A stretch of 64,000 nt of DNA from Oscillospiraceae bacterium (GTDB lineage: Bacteria; Bacillota; Clostridia; Oscillospirales; Ruminococcaceae), in contig JAKSPL010000001.1 in NCBI GenBank assembly GCA_024404815.1, positions 1-64,000 of the forward strand, given 5' to 3'. Positions within the stretch are counted from its first letter, which is position 1. Each line of letters opens with the position of its first letter. A model generated the notes under the pieces. It saw only the letters and a program-made list of their open reading frames with translations. It was not told the origin of the DNA and ran no database searches. This document shows positions 27,720 through 37,770 of this stretch, piece by piece. The position numbers and the translations under genes are program-made.

Positions 27720-27995
27720 ATGGAAACCAGAGTCGCTATCATCGGCATTATTGTAGAGGATCCGAACGCTGTTTCGGATTTGAACAATCTGCTCCACGAG
27801 TACGGCAGCTATATCATCGGTCGCATGGGCTTGCCGTATCCGCAGAAGCATATCAACGTCATCAGCGTTGCGATTGACGCACCGCAGGACATCATTTCCG
27901 CCCTATCCGGAAAAATCGGACGGCTGAACGGTGTTTCTGCCAAAACAGCATATTCCCATGTTATCACAAAAACGGACGGCAGCAGCCAGACCTGA
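27720..27995 (+). CDS. TM1266-family putative iron-only hydrogenase system regulator
   Basis: A 91-residue ACT-like protein beginning METRVAIIGIIVED and containing YIIGRMGLPYPQKHINVIS and ISALSGKIGRLNGVS, marks of the TM1266 family. Members usually lie with hydrogenase maturation genes (hydEFG) and are thought to regulate the iron-only hydrogenase system. None of those genes is in this window, so the link is by family only. The perfect promoter suggests strong constitutive expression. Confidence 0.85.
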   Translation: METRVAIIGIIVEDPNAVSDLNNLLHEYGSYIIGRMGLPYPQKHINVISVAIDAPQDIISALSGKIGRLNGVSAKTAYSHVITKTDGSSQT

Positions 27996-28019
27996 CTTTT
28001 CTACCGCACACTTTTTGAG

Positions 28020-28055
28020 ATTGCAATCAGAGTTCTTCTGGTTGCAATTTTCTGC
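28020..28055 (+). terminator. Possible terminator after the TM1266-family gene
   Basis: ATTGCAATCAGA pairs with TTCTGGTTGCAAT (with one G-T pair) and is followed by TTTTCTGCTTTT. Confidence 0.5.
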
Positions 28056-28108
28056 TTTTCAGACTGCCGCTTTCCTCCGCCTGAATCCCTCAAATAGGAA
28101 GTGACCAT

Positions 28109-29500
28109 ATGAACCCCAGCGCAAATCTCTGCGAAGGCCCTTTAACCAAGCGGATGATTTTTTACACCATCCCCATTATTCTCACAGGCGTTTTACAGCT
28201 TTTGTTCAACGCCGCCGACTTAGTCGTTGTCGGACGCTGCTGCGGCAGTCTTTCCGTTGCCGCGGTCGGTGCGACAGGCTCCATTATCAACCTGATCGTC
28301 AACCTGTTTATCGGACTGTCTGTCGGTGCAGGTGTCACCGTTGCCCACGCATTCGGCGCCCATATGGACGAGGACGCAAACCGCACCGTACATACTGCCA
28401 TCCCCCTTTCAATCATCTGCGGCATCATCCTGACGATCATCGGACTGTTTGGCGCAGAAACGTTCCTCTCATGGATGGGAACACCGGATGACATTATTCA
28501 CCTCTCTGCGGTCTATATGCGCATCTACTTCTGCGGCATTACCGCTTCGATGGTCTATAATTTCGGCTCGGCAATTCTCCGTGCGGCAGGCGACACGCAA
28601 AGTCCGCTCATCTACCTGACAGTCGCAGGTGTCCTGAACGTCATTCTCAACCTGTTCTTTGTCATTGTATTCAAGATGGATGTGGCGGGCGTTGCGCTTG
28701 CGACCTCCCTCTCGCAAACCGTTTCTGCCATACTGGTTCTGTTTGCACTCCACCGCCGCACAGATGCCTGCCACTTATCATGGAAGAAAATGCGGCTGCA
28801 CAAAAATCAGCTCCTGAAAATTATCAAGATCGGCTTGCCTGCCGGTATTCAAGGCTCGCTGTTTTCCATCTCCAATGTTCTGATCCAGTCGTCAGTCAAC
28901 TCATTCGGCTCAATCGTCATTTCCGGCAATTCCGCCGCGCAGAATATTGAAGGATTTACCTACACGACCATGAATTCCTTCCACCAGACCGCGCTCAACT
29001 TCACCGGACAAAATTATGGCGCAGGAAAATTCGACCGCATCCGAAAGATCCTTGCCATTTCGCTGATTTGCGTGACCATTGCAGGACTCGGCGCAGGTGC
29101 GGCATCGTACTTCTTTGCACACCCTTTGCTGAGTATCTATATCCCCGGCGATGAGGACGCGATCGCCTACGGTGTCACCAGACTGGCATATATTGCACTC
29201 CCCTACTTCCTCTGCGGCATCATGGATGTTATGACGGGCATGATTCGCGGACTCGGTTCTTCTGTTGCTCCGATGTTTATTTGCATCATCGGTGTCTGCG
29301 GTATGCGAATCACTTGGATCTACACGGTTTTCCGTATGCCGAAATACCATACGCTCGAATGTCTGTACAGTTCCTACCCGATCTCGTGGATGCTCACATT
29401 CATCTGCGAAATACTCGTATTCTTCCTTATTTTCCATATCAGCAGGAAGAAAATGCAGGAGCACACAGAACCTTCGGAATCGGAAACCGTTCCATCATAA
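28109..29500 (+). CDS. MATE-family efflux transporter
   Basis: A 463-residue membrane protein with 12 predicted helices in two six-helix halves. It begins with the family-type LTKRMIFYTIPIILTGVLQLLFNAADLVVVG region (residues about 10-40). MATE pumps export drugs or metabolites using Na+ or H+ gradients. It stands alone, without an adjacent regulator, unlike the second MATE gene at 55.6 kb. Confidence 0.9.
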   Translation: MNPSANLCEGPLTKRMIFYTIPIILTGVLQLLFNAADLVVVGRCCGSLSVAAVGATGSIINLIVNLFIGLSVGAGVTVAHAFGAHMDEDANRTVHTAIPLSIICGIILTIIGLFGAETFLSWMGTPDDIIHLSAVYMRIYFCGITASMVYNFGSAILRAAGDTQSPLIYLTVAGVLNVILNLFFVIVFKMDVAGVALATSLSQTVSAILVLFALHRRTDACHLSWKKMRLHKNQLLKIIKIGLPAGIQGSLFSISNVLIQSSVNSFGSIVISGNSAAQNIEGFTYTTMNSFHQTALNFTGQNYGAGKFDRIRKILAISLICVTIAGLGAGAASYFFAHPLLSIYIPGDEDAIAYGVTRLAYIALPYFLCGIMDVMTGMIRGLGSSVAPMFICIIGVCGMRITWIYTVFRMPKYHTLECLYSSYPISWMLTFICEILVFFLIFHISRKKMQEHTEPSESETVPS

Positions 29501-29504
29501 ATAC

Positions 29505-29540
29505 AAAAAGCAGCTATGCAAAAATCGCATAGCTGCTTTT
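29505..29540. terminator. Bidirectional terminator between MATE gene and uvrA
   Basis: AAAAGCAGCTATGC and its perfect 14-base complement around a 7-base loop, T-rich on both sides. It ends two convergent genes within a 43-base gap. Confidence 0.88.
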
Positions 29541-29543
29541 GTT

Positions 29544-32375
29544 TTATTGTGTTTTGCGTTTAAGGATCTCTTTCAGGAATTTTCCCGTGTACGATGCTTC
29601 GTTCGCGGCAATCTGTTCAGGCGTGCCCTCTGCAACGATCATACCGCCTTCGTCACCGCCCTCGGGACCTAAGTCGATCACATGGTCGGCTACCTTGACC
29701 ACATCCAGATTATGCTCAATAACCACCAGCGTATTGCCGGCATCTGCCAGTTTCTGCAAGACATCTATCAGGCGGTGGACATCCGCATTGTGCAGACCTG
29801 TTGTCGGTTCATCGAGAATATAAATGGTCTTGCCCGTCGAACGGCGCTGTAATTCTGTCGAAAGCTTCACGCGCTGTGCCTCGCCGCCCGAAAGCGTTGT
29901 TGCTGGCTGTCCGATTTTGATATACCCCAAACCGACATCGCGCAGAGTCGTCAGCTTTCTGGCAATTTTCGGAATCGCAGAGAAGAACTCACAGCCCTCC
30001 TCCACGGTCATTTCCAGCACATCATAGATATTCTTGCCTTTGTATTTGACTTCCAGCGTTTCGTGGTTGTAACGACTGCCCTTGCACACCTCGCACGGCA
30101 CATATACGTCAGGCAGGAAGTGCATCTCGATCTTCACAATGCCGTCGCCCTCGCACGCCTCACAGCGTCCGCCGCGGACATTAAACGAAAAACGTCCTGC
30201 GGAATAGCCACGCATTTTCGCGTCTGCTGTCTGTGCAAACAATTCCCGAATGTCGCCGAACACACCTGTATAGGTCGCAGGATTCGAACGCGGTGTTCTG
30301 CCGATCGGCGACTGGTCAATACAGATGACTTTATCAAGATACTCGATGCCCTCTATCGAATCGAATGCACCTGCACGGATTTTCGCACGATTCAGATTTG
30401 CCGACAGATATTTATAGAGAATCTCGTTGACCAGAGAGGATTTGCCCGAACCGGACACGCCTGTGACGCAAATCAGCTTGCCGAGCGGAAACTCCACCGT
30501 AATATTTTTGAGGTTGTTCTCTCTGGCACCGCGGACGATCAGCGAATGTCCGTTTCCCTCCCGCCGCGTTTCAGGAACAGGGACATACTTTCTGCCGCTG
30601 AGATATTGTCCTGTCACGGATTTCTTACACTTTATGATCTCATCATATGTACCTGCACAGACGATCTCACCACCGTGAACGCCTGCTCCGGGACCAATGT
30701 CTACAATATAATCCGCCGCACGCATCGTATCGTCATCATGCTCGACCACGATCACCGAATTGCCGCAGTCGCGCAGTCGTTTCAGCGTGGCAATCAGCTT
30801 TTCGTTGTCGCGCTGGTGCAGTCCGATACTCGGCTCGTCCAGAATATACAGCACACCCATCAGCGAGGAACCGATTTGTGTTGCCAGACGGATACGCTGA
30901 CTTTCGCCGCCCGACAGAGAACCTGCCGCACGCGATAGTGACAGATATCCAAGTCCGACACTTTGCAGGAATCCCAAGCGCGAACGGATCTCCTTGATAA
31001 TCAGCCGCGCAATCAGCATTTCGCGCTCGGTCAGCTGCAAATCTGCGAAAATACTTACCAGATCATTGACCGAATGACGACAGAGCGTATCAATATCCAT
31101 ACCGCCGACCGTTACGTGCAGAGATGCTTCTTTCAGACGTCTGCCGTGGCAGGTCGGACAGGGGCTTTCCGCCATGTAGACTTCCAGTTCCTCTTTTGCA
31201 CGCGGAGATGCCATCTGATAGCGGCGTTTCAGATTCGGGATCAAGCCTTCAAACGGATGCTTATAGACTGCGCCGCCGTACTCGACTGCCTGATGCAGTT
31301 CAAGCGCATGGTCGCCTGTACCGTAGAGGAACAGATTCCGCTCCTCCTCCGTCAGGTCACGCACGGGTTTATCCAAATCGACACCGTATTCCTTGTGCAG
31401 CGCGTTGGCATACATATTGAATGTCGATTTCGGATCTGCATAATTCCAGCCAAGCACTTTGAATCCGCCCTCGTGAATCGACAGATCTTTGTTCGGCATC
31501 ATCAATTCAGGATCAAATTCCTGAAAAATACCGAGTCCTGTACAGGTTTCGCACGCACCGAACGGATTGTTGAACGAGAACATTCGCGGTGTCAGTTCCT
31601 CGACAGAAAAACCGTGTTCGGGGCAGGCGTAGGACAGCGAATACAGCTGCTCCTCCCCGCCGATCACATCCACCAGTACCGTTCCCTCCGAAAGTGAGGT
31701 TGTCGTTTCCAGACTGTCGGACAGACGCGAACGAATGCCGTCTTTGACCACCAGTCTGTCTACGATCACCTCGATATTGTGCTTCTTGTTTTTATCGAGC
31801 TTAATCTTTTCCGACAGATCATAGATGCTGCCATCGACACGAACACGGACATAACCCGATTTTTTTGCCTGTTCCAGTTCCTTTGTATATTCGCCTTTTC
31901 TGCCGCGCACGATCGGTGCCAGAAGCTGGATTTTGGTTCCCTGCGGCAGCTGTAAGATCTCGTCTGCGATCTGATCGACCGTCTGCTGTTTGATCTCTAC
32001 ACCGCACACAGGACAATGCGGAATACCGATACGCGCATACAACAGACGCAGATAATCGTAGATTTCCGTAACGGTTCCGACTGTCGAACGCGGATTCTTC
32101 GAAGTGGTTTTCTGGTCTATGGAAATCGCAGGCGACAAACCCTCAATGCTGTCCACATCCGGCTTTTCCATTTGTCCCAGAAACATTCTCGCATAAGATG
32201 ACAATGATTCCATATACCGCCGCTGACCGTCCGCATATATGGTATCAAACGCAAGTGAGGACTTTCCGGAACCGGAAAGTCCTGTAAATACAACAAGCTG
32301 ATTTCTTGGAATCTCCAAGTCGATATTTTTCAGATTATGCTCCCGCGCCCCGCGGATGATAATTTTATCCAGCAT
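29544..32375 (-). CDS. uvrA: Excinuclease ABC subunit A
   Basis: A 943-residue DNA-damage recognition ATPase of nucleotide excision repair. Two ABC modules are present: first Walker [13 protein letters not shown], second [11 protein letters not shown]. Zinc-binding CPVCG, CPTCHG and CEACEGDG sites are visible, as are signature segments [16 protein letters not shown] and [12 protein letters not shown]. The ATG at 32375 ([15 protein letters not shown]) has AAAGGA upstream. uvrB is not adjacent here. Confidence 0.97.
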   Translation of the reverse strand: MLDKIIIRGAREHNLKNIDLEIPRNQLVVFTGLSGSGKSSLAFDTIYADGQRRYMESLSSYARMFLGQMEKPDVDSIEGLSPAISIDQKTTSKNPRSTVGTVTEIYDYLRLLYARIGIPHCPVCGVEIKQQTVDQIADEILQLPQGTKIQLLAPIVRGRKGEYTKELEQAKKSGYVRVRVDGSIYDLSEKIKLDKNKKHNIEVIVDRLVVKDGIRSRLSDSLETTTSLSEGTVLVDVIGGEEQLYSLSYACPEHGFSVEELTPRMFSFNNPFGACETCTGLGIFQEFDPELMMPNKDLSIHEGGFKVLGWNYADPKSTFNMYANALHKEYGVDLDKPVRDLTEEERNLFLYGTGDHALELHQAVEYGGAVYKHPFEGLIPNLKRRYQMASPRAKEELEVYMAESPCPTCHGRRLKEASLHVTVGGMDIDTLCRHSVNDLVSIFADLQLTEREMLIARLIIKEIRSRLGFLQSVGLGYLSLSRAAGSLSGGESQRIRLATQIGSSLMGVLYILDEPSIGLHQRDNEKLIATLKRLRDCGNSVIVVEHDDDTMRAADYIVDIGPGAGVHGGEIVCAGTYDEIIKCKKSVTGQYLSGRKYVPVPETRREGNGHSLIVRGARENNLKNITVEFPLGKLICVTGVSGSGKSSLVNEILYKYLSANLNRAKIRAGAFDSIEGIEYLDKVICIDQSPIGRTPRSNPATYTGVFGDIRELFAQTADAKMRGYSAGRFSFNVRGGRCEACEGDGIVKIEMHFLPDVYVPCEVCKGSRYNHETLEVKYKGKNIYDVLEMTVEEGCEFFSAIPKIARKLTTLRDVGLGYIKIGQPATTLSGGEAQRVKLSTELQRRSTGKTIYILDEPTTGLHNADVHRLIDVLQKLADAGNTLVVIEHNLDVVKVADHVIDLGPEGGDEGGMIVAEGTPEQIAANEASYTGKFLKEILKRKTQ

Positions 32376-32423
32376 ATAACCGAATCCTTTCAAATACTGT
32401 CAAAAAAGATAAGCTGCATATGC

Positions 32424-33065
32424 TCACATCACAGGATTATATGTATCCGCATTGAGCAAAGCGATGAGTCCCAGAATAGCAGCCGCCACCAGTACACACA
32501 TAACAATTCCGAAAACCAGAGTGGCTTTGAAAACTTTTTCTGCCTTTTCTGATTTTGTTCCAAGCTCAGTATGCAGCGCATGGTAGTCCTCCTCAAACAT
32601 CAGCGTCGATGTTTCATCCACAGGAAAACTGTAATATGTACGAAAACGAATCTTCTCAGGCAGAAGTCCGTCCGCACCGCGCATCGGATCCAGAACCTCC
32701 GACGGAACGTCCAGAACAGGTGCAGGAAGCTGTATCAGGGAAACAGGCATTCCCACCGCATACAGCAGCGGCTGCTTTGTGGAAATACCGATAAATGCAC
32801 GGTGAACCTGTCCGTAGGTATCTGTATACTGTATCGAATATTTATAATGCAGCGGATAGGCGGTATTGTCCTGTACTAATGCCGCATCGCAGATCACACC
32901 GTTGACATGACCTGCATTTTGTATAGAATCCTGTGCTTTTTTCAATTTTTTGGATTCACTGAGATTTCCAAATGCTGCGGCAAATAAACCGATTCCTGTC
33001 GGTATCAATATGGTCAATGCGATGATCAATCCCACGACTGCAAACAGCATTTCAAAACTATCCAT
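32424..33065 (-). CDS. Two-helix membrane protein, paralogue of the next gene (DUF3592-like)
   Basis: A 213-residue protein with a helix near each end (about 6-30 and 183-206) enclosing a soluble domain that begins VNGVICDAALVQDNT. The domain resembles DUF3592-type proteins: HYKYSIQYTDTYGQVHRAFIGIS, then a turn with QPLLYAVGMPVSLI. It shares length, topology and these motifs with the neighbouring 33119-33730 product (HYKYALEYYD, QPLQIAVGMKLPL). Function unknown. Confidence 0.7.
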   Translation of the reverse strand: MDSFEMLFAVVGLIIALTILIPTGIGLFAAAFGNLSESKKLKKAQDSIQNAGHVNGVICDAALVQDNTAYPLHYKYSIQYTDTYGQVHRAFIGISTKQPLLYAVGMPVSLIQLPAPVLDVPSEVLDPMRGADGLLPEKIRFRTYYSFPVDETSTLMFEEDYHALHTELGTKSEKAEKVFKATLVFGIVMCVLVAAAILGLIALLNADTYNPVM

Positions 33066-33118
33066 TTTTCTTTTCCTTTCTATTCTTAGCCGAATTCCAA
33101 TCTATCTGCTTCGTATCA

Positions 33119-33730
33119 TTATATCTGGGAACGGATCAGTTTCTCAGCGTACCAGAAACCAAACAGAAAAACGCCCACCAGAATGACACCGAACAGAATC
33201 AGGAAGAATGCCGTTCTTCCTCTTGTCCGTATCCGACTGTTCATCGTACTGCGGATTCTTTGATAATCCTGTTCCATCATGATCGTTGCCGTTTCATCCA
33301 GCGGTGCATTCTCCCATTCATGAAAATGAACCTGTGCAGGCAAACGCTCTGATGCGCTGCGAACGCCCTCCAACGTTTCCTGAGATACTCTCAGCAGCGG
33401 TTTCTCCACAATACGCAGCGGCAGCTTCATACCGACTGCAATTTGCAGCGGCTGATTGGAAGTGATTCCCAAATATGTATGACAAAGATTGACGTCTGCA
33501 TCATAATATTCCAACGCGTATTTGTAGTGATACTCCATTTTTGTCAGGTTCTGTACCACATCTGCATCTGTCACCACGCCCTCGATCGCTGCCGCATCTT
33601 TGATTTTGCGGAATTTCAGTTTTGCTTTCCAGCGCATACAAAGTGGAATCAATGCGATCAGCACAAGCAGGACTCCAATCAAAAGCCCGATTGCGCAAAA
33701 GACAAGCATCAATGCGTCATAGAAATTCAT
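33119..33730 (-). CDS. Two-helix membrane protein, paralogue (DUF3592-like)
   Basis: A 203-residue protein with helices at about 8-32 and 175-198 and a soluble middle domain with EGVVTDADVVQ, EYHYKYALEYYD and LGITSNQPLQIAVGMKLPL. It lies 53 bases upstream of its paralogue on the same strand, so tandem duplication and joint transcription are likely. No functional clue beyond membrane location. Confidence 0.7.
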   Translation of the reverse strand: MNFYDALMLVFCAIGLLIGVLLVLIALIPLCMRWKAKLKFRKIKDAAAIEGVVTDADVVQNLTKMEYHYKYALEYYDADVNLCHTYLGITSNQPLQIAVGMKLPLRIVEKPLLRVSQETLEGVRSASERLPAQVHFHEWENAPLDETATIMMEQDYQRIRSTMNSRIRTRGRTAFFLILFGVILVGVFLFGFWYAEKLIRSQI

Positions 33731-33795
33731 TCTTCAGTTTCTCCGTTTCATAGATTGAAATATACAGTATTTTTTCACTTGTCAGCATTCAGCGG

Positions 33796-35187
33796 TTACT
33801 GCGGTTTTGTCAGCAGTTTCTCTGCAATCCGTCTTGCAACATACACACCGCTCGCAGAGGCATGGGACAGCGAATGCGTCACACCCGACCCGTCACCGAT
33901 GACATACAGACCTTTCGCTGTGGTTTCGAGATTCGTGTCCAGTTCTACCTCCATATTGTAGAACTTCACTTCCACACCGTACAGCAGCGTATCGTCATTT
34001 GCAGTACCTGGGGCAATTTTGTCAAGCGCATATATCATCTCGATAATTCCGTCCAGAATCCGTTTCGGAATGACCAGACTCAAATCACCCGGTGTTGCCG
34101 CCAATGTCGGAACAACATAACTCTCTGCGATTCGCTGGGCGTTGCTTCGTCTGCCGCGGATCAGATCACCGAACCGCTGCACGATCACTCCGCCGCCCAG
34201 CATATTCGAAAGCCTTGCAATACTTTCACCGTAGCCGTTGCTGTCACGGAACGGTTCGGAAAAATGCTTGCTGACCAGCAGGGCGAAATTCGTGTTGTCG
34301 GTATGCAATGACTCGTCCTCGTAGCTGTGTCCGTTGACCGTTACGATGCCGTTGGTGTTTTCGTTGACCACTACGCCGTGCGGATTCATGCAGAATGTAC
34401 GCACCAGATCCTCGAACTGCTTCGTGCGGTAGACGATCTTGCTCTCGTAGAGTTCATCGGTCAGGTGAGAAAATACCACAGCAGGCAGTTCAACACGCAC
34501 ACCAATATCCACACGATTCGAAAGCGTGCGGATACCAAGCTGTCCGCAGACACGCTCCATCCACTTACTGCCGCTTCTGCCGACCGATACAATGCAGTTT
34601 GTACAGGTATACTGTTCCTCCGCCGCTGTCGTCACGGAAAAACCACCGCCGTCCAGCTGTTCTACATTTACGATCTCTGTTCTGAAGAAAAACGTCACCT
34701 GCGATTTCAATGCGTTATAGAGATTTTCCAGAACGATGTAGTTGATATCCGTACCAAGATGCCGCACCTGCGCGTCCAGCAAATGCAGATCATTCTCACA
34801 GCATTTCTTTTTGATGGCGGTATTTGCCGTGGAATACAGCTTTGTCCCTGCGCCGCCGTGTGACAGATTGATGTCATCCACATAGCGCATCAGCTCCAAC
34901 GCCTGCTGTTTCCCGATGTATTCATACAGTGTGCCGCCGAATTGGTTCGTAATATTGTACTTGCCGTCCGAAAATGCACCTGCGCCGCCAAAACCGCTCA
35001 TGATCGAGCAGGTCTTACACTTGATACAGCTTTTCACCTTCTTGCCGTCAATCGGACATTTTCTGCGTTCCAGCGGAGCACCGAGTTCAAATACCGCCAC
35101 ACGCAAATCAGGTGACTTCTGCATCAGTTCGTATGCTGAAAAAATACCGCCGGGACCTGCGCCGACAATGATGACATCATAATCCAT
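33796..35187 (-). CDS. FAD-dependent oxidoreductase (COG2509-like)
   Basis: A 463-residue flavoprotein. The N-terminal FAD-binding motif is DYDVIIVGAGPGGIFSAYEL. A Cys cluster (CPIDGKKVKSCIKCKTC, about residues 45-65) and SGFGGAGAFSDGKYN mark the uncharacterised dehydrogenase group. A second FAD contact near the C-terminus reads GLYVIGDGSGVTHSLSHAS. The Cys cluster could hold an iron-sulfur or redox site. The start is set by GGAGGG 5-10 bases upstream. Substrate unknown. Confidence 0.85.
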   Translation of the reverse strand: MDYDVIIVGAGPGGIFSAYELMQKSPDLRVAVFELGAPLERRKCPIDGKKVKSCIKCKTCSIMSGFGGAGAFSDGKYNITNQFGGTLYEYIGKQQALELMRYVDDINLSHGGAGTKLYSTANTAIKKKCCENDLHLLDAQVRHLGTDINYIVLENLYNALKSQVTFFFRTEIVNVEQLDGGGFSVTTAAEEQYTCTNCIVSVGRSGSKWMERVCGQLGIRTLSNRVDIGVRVELPAVVFSHLTDELYESKIVYRTKQFEDLVRTFCMNPHGVVVNENTNGIVTVNGHSYEDESLHTDNTNFALLVSKHFSEPFRDSNGYGESIARLSNMLGGGVIVQRFGDLIRGRRSNAQRIAESYVVPTLAATPGDLSLVIPKRILDGIIEMIYALDKIAPGTANDDTLLYGVEVKFYNMEVELDTNLETTAKGLYVIGDGSGVTHSLSHASASGVYVARRIAEKLLTKPQ

Positions 35188-35224
35188 TGTAAACCCTCCC
35201 ATGCAAGGAATCGTTGTCCCACCT

Positions 35225-35253
35225 ATTATAGCACATTTGTTTTGAAAACGCAA
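35225..35253 (-). promoter_or_regulatory. Promoter of the FAD oxidoreductase gene
   Basis: Reverse strand TTGCGT (35248-35253), 17 bases, TATAAT (35225-35230). Confidence 0.7.
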
Positions 35254-35279
35254 TATCTCCGCACAATTTTCCATACAAA

Positions 35280-35314
35280 AACAGCCGCACTCCGAAAATA
35301 CGGAATACGGCTGT
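35280..35314 (-). terminator. Terminator of the DUF4250 gene
   Basis: ACAGCCG with its complement and an inner TCCG/CGGA pair form a hairpin; the reverse strand continues with GTTTTTG. Confidence 0.7.
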
Positions 35315-35321
35315 CTGCTTG

Positions 35322-35498
35322 TCATTTGAAACGATTCTGTGCGGCATCGTATGTAAAACCGACAGCGGATAGTTTCTTCTGAATCGCCTCTGCATCGGCG
35401 TCATTTGCCCTGCAGAATTCTTCCAGACTGTCGTAGGAATCACGCAGCTGCGTGTTTAGGTAACTCAGCAGAATCATCGGATCATTGGGAAGTGCCAT
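35322..35498 (-). CDS. DUF4250 small protein
   Basis: A 58-residue protein beginning MALPNDPMILLSYLNTQLRD, which is the DUF4250 signature, with a helix-rich C-terminal half ending GFTYDAAQNRF. Function unknown. AAAGGAG lies 8 bases before the ATG, and a consensus promoter is present upstream. Confidence 0.85.
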   Translation of the reverse strand: MALPNDPMILLSYLNTQLRDSYDSLEEFCRANDADAEAIQKKLSAVGFTYDAAQNRFK

Positions 35499-35590
35499 AT
35501 GTGTTCTCCTTTCTGTTTCGCACAAAAATGGGAATAAGCACGAAAACCACCTGTTTATTAGAAAAATCGCAGCAACGCGCTATCAAACAC

Positions 35591-35619
35591 AGTATAACAT
35601 ACGACTTTGCGATTGTCAA
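35591..35619 (-). promoter_or_regulatory. Promoter of the DUF4250 gene
   Basis: Reverse strand TTGACA (35614-35619), 17 bases, TATACT (35591-35596). Confidence 0.85.
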
Positions 35620-35759
35620 GAAAAATGGAGAAAACGGGCGAAATGCACAGATTTTTTTGTAAATTTGGTCGTTTTCGACATTGATTTTTTTGGTTATCTA
35701 TGTTATACTATCAACATACGGTAAATCACCGTAAAAATAAAACATAAAGGAGAATCATC

Positions 35760-37313
35760 ATGTTATTACCATCCTGTTTGATTGACCTACCCTTTGGCGC
35801 AAACCTGACCACGATCATTGCTGTCGTTGTCATTGCGATCGTCGTCATCATCATCCTGTTTAGCGGCTACCTCAAAGCGCCGCCCGATACTGCATACATC
35901 ATTTCCGGTCTGCGAAAGAAAATCATTATCGGTAAGGCAAGCATCCGTATCCCGTTCTTCGAGCGTGTTGATAAACTGAAACTCCAGCTCATCGCTGTCG
36001 ATGTCAAAACGTCCAGTGCTGTTCCTACCGCTGACTACATCAACATCAATGTCGATGCAAACGTCAACATCAAGGTCAGCTCCGATCCTGTTCTCATTAA
36101 GCTCGGTGCTGAAAACTTCCTGAACCGCGACACCGAGTACATCGGCAAAGTCGCCAGAGAAGTTCTCGAAGGTAATATGCGTGAGATCGTCGGTCAGATG
36201 ACACTCGAAGCAATGGTCAATGACCGTAAGGCATTCGCTGAAAAGGTACAGGAAAACGCTGCACCCGACCTCAACCGCATGGGTCTGGAAATCATTTCCT
36301 TTAACGTCCAGAACTTCCGTGATGACCAGAACCTCATCGAAAACCTCGGTATCGACAACACCACAAAGATCCAGAAGAAGGCTGCTATCGCAAGAGCAGA
36401 AGCCGAAAAGGAAATCGAAATCGCAAAGGCAAATGCCAAGAAAGAAGCCAACGATGCCCGTATCCTCTCCGAAACGGAAATCGCACAGAAGAACAACCAG
36501 CTCGCTATCCGTCAGGCAGAACTGAAAAAGGAAGCCGACACCCAGCAGGCTGTTGCAGATGCTGCTTATGAGATCCAGAAGGAAGAACAGCGTCGTACCA
36601 TCGAGGTTTCTCGTGCAAACGCAAACATCGCTGCTTCTGAAAAGGCGATCGAACTGAAAGGCAGAGAAGCTGAAGTCAAGGAAAAGGCTCTCGAAGCTGA
36701 TGTCAAGAAGATGGCTGAAGCTGCAAAGTATAAGGCACAGCAGGAAGCAGACGCAAAACTCTATCAGCTCAGAAAAGACGCAGAAGCTGACCGTTTCCAG
36801 CGTGAACAGGAAGCAGAAGCTCAGAAAGCAGAAGCTGCTGCACAGAAATTCGCAAAGATGCAGGAAGCAGAAGGTATTGCTGCTGTCGGTAAGGCAGAGG
36901 CTGATGCGATCCGTGCAAAAGGTCTTGCAGAGGCAGAAGGTATCAATGCAAAGGCAGAGGCTATGAAGAAATACGGCGAGGCTGCTGTCCTTGAAATGTA
37001 CTTCAAGGCTCTCCCCGATGTAGTCAAGAACGCTGCTGCTCCGCTGTCACAGGTTGATAAGATCACCATGTACGGTGATGGCAACTCCAGCAAGATGGTC
37101 GGCGATATCATCGGCTCGACTGTCAAGATCACCGATGGTCTGACTGAGGCAACCGGCATTGACGTCCGCGCACTCCTCGCTGGCTTCCTCGGCGGCAAGC
37201 TCGCTGACGGCAGAATCACACCTCCCCCGACCGCTCCTGCACCTGCTCCCATCGCAGCAAACGACTACGAAGAAGTAAACGACGCTGACGATGCTGAAAT
37301 GGAAACACTCTGA
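35760..37313 (+). CDS. floT: Flotillin-type SPFH/band 7 membrane scaffold protein
   Basis: A 517-residue membrane-associated scaffold. One hydrophobic helix (about 17-36) is followed by the SPFH domain (about 40-220, KLQLIAVDVKTSSAVPTAD). A long coiled coil rich in Ala, Glu and Lys follows (about 220-420, with flotillin-type EA repeats), then a Pro/acidic tail. Flotillins organise functional membrane microdomains. No NfeD partner is adjacent; the next gene is a DUF6440 protein 28 bases downstream. AAAGGAG lies 7 bases before the start. Confidence 0.92.
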   Translation: MLLPSCLIDLPFGANLTTIIAVVVIAIVVIIILFSGYLKAPPDTAYIISGLRKKIIIGKASIRIPFFERVDKLKLQLIAVDVKTSSAVPTADYININVDANVNIKVSSDPVLIKLGAENFLNRDTEYIGKVAREVLEGNMREIVGQMTLEAMVNDRKAFAEKVQENAAPDLNRMGLEIISFNVQNFRDDQNLIENLGIDNTTKIQKKAAIARAEAEKEIEIAKANAKKEANDARILSETEIAQKNNQLAIRQAELKKEADTQQAVADAAYEIQKEEQRRTIEVSRANANIAASEKAIELKGREAEVKEKALEADVKKMAEAAKYKAQQEADAKLYQLRKDAEADRFQREQEAEAQKAEAAAQKFAKMQEAEGIAAVGKAEADAIRAKGLAEAEGINAKAEAMKKYGEAAVLEMYFKALPDVVKNAAAPLSQVDKITMYGDGNSSKMVGDIIGSTVKITDGLTEATGIDVRALLAGFLGGKLADGRITPPPTAPAPAPIAANDYEEVNDADDAEMETL

Positions 37314-37341
37314 TTTTTACAAAAAGCAAAGGTGAATACGA

Positions 37342-37527
37342 ATGAGTAAACACAAACGATTTCAGGTGATCCTGGATGAAAGCACAGGCCTGATGGGAAA
37401 CGAAACGGAAATCATCGTGGACAAGGCAACAGGCGTCAACTATCTGTTCGTCAAAAACGGATACGGCGCTGGTCTGACTGTCCTCGTTGACGCAGAAGGC
37501 AAACCTGTTATCACTCGTACCAACTGA
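37342..37527 (+). CDS. DUF6440 small protein
   Basis: A 61-residue protein with the DUF6440 pattern: RFQVILDE near the start, TEIIVDKATGVNYLFVKNG in the middle, and TVLVDAEGKPV before the end. It is basic at the N-terminus and probably folds as a small beta domain. It shares the flotillin transcript (28-base gap, common terminator), but a functional link is not established. Confidence 0.8.
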   Translation: MSKHKRFQVILDESTGLMGNETEIIVDKATGVNYLFVKNGYGAGLTVLVDAEGKPVITRTN

Positions 37528-37545
37528 TCTCACAAGTTCTAATGC

Positions 37546-37586
37546 AAAACCGACCGAATGGGCATTGCCTGTTCGGTCGGTTTTTA
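37546..37586 (+). terminator. Terminator of the flotillin-DUF6440 unit
   Basis: AAAACCGACCGAAT pairs with its near-perfect complement around a 13-base loop and ends in TTTTT. Confidence 0.88.
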
Positions 37587-37599
37587 CGTGCTGTTTGGT

Positions 37600-37734
37600 A
37601 TGGGGGGAAACCCCTTAATAGGGTTTCCCCCCATGCCCCCATCCTGATTATTTTGACGAAAAAAGTGTTTCGCGCTCTGCGGAGCGCGACTTAGGGCTCT
37701 GCCCTAAGAACCCGCAAGCCTTTGAAAAGGCTTG
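37600..37734. repeat. Tandem hairpin element, probable intergenic repeat
   Basis: Four perfect hairpins follow one another: ATGGGGGGAAACCC and complement (37600-37634), CGCGCTC/GAGCGCG (37671-37688), CTTAGGGC/GCCCTAAG (37690-37708) and CAAGCCTTT/AAAGGCTTG (37715-37734). There is no open frame with a ribosome site. Such strings are familiar between genes of Ruminococcaceae and look like a dispersed repeat; only one copy lies in this window. Confidence 0.65.
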
Positions 37735-37770
37735 ACCGAAACTTTTGTTGCGCTACGCGTGTTCGCACAC

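Noticed and set aside
28213..28235. CTTAGTCGT match to the operator motif inside the MATE gene
   Set aside because: Single partial copy inside coding sequence with no phased partner.
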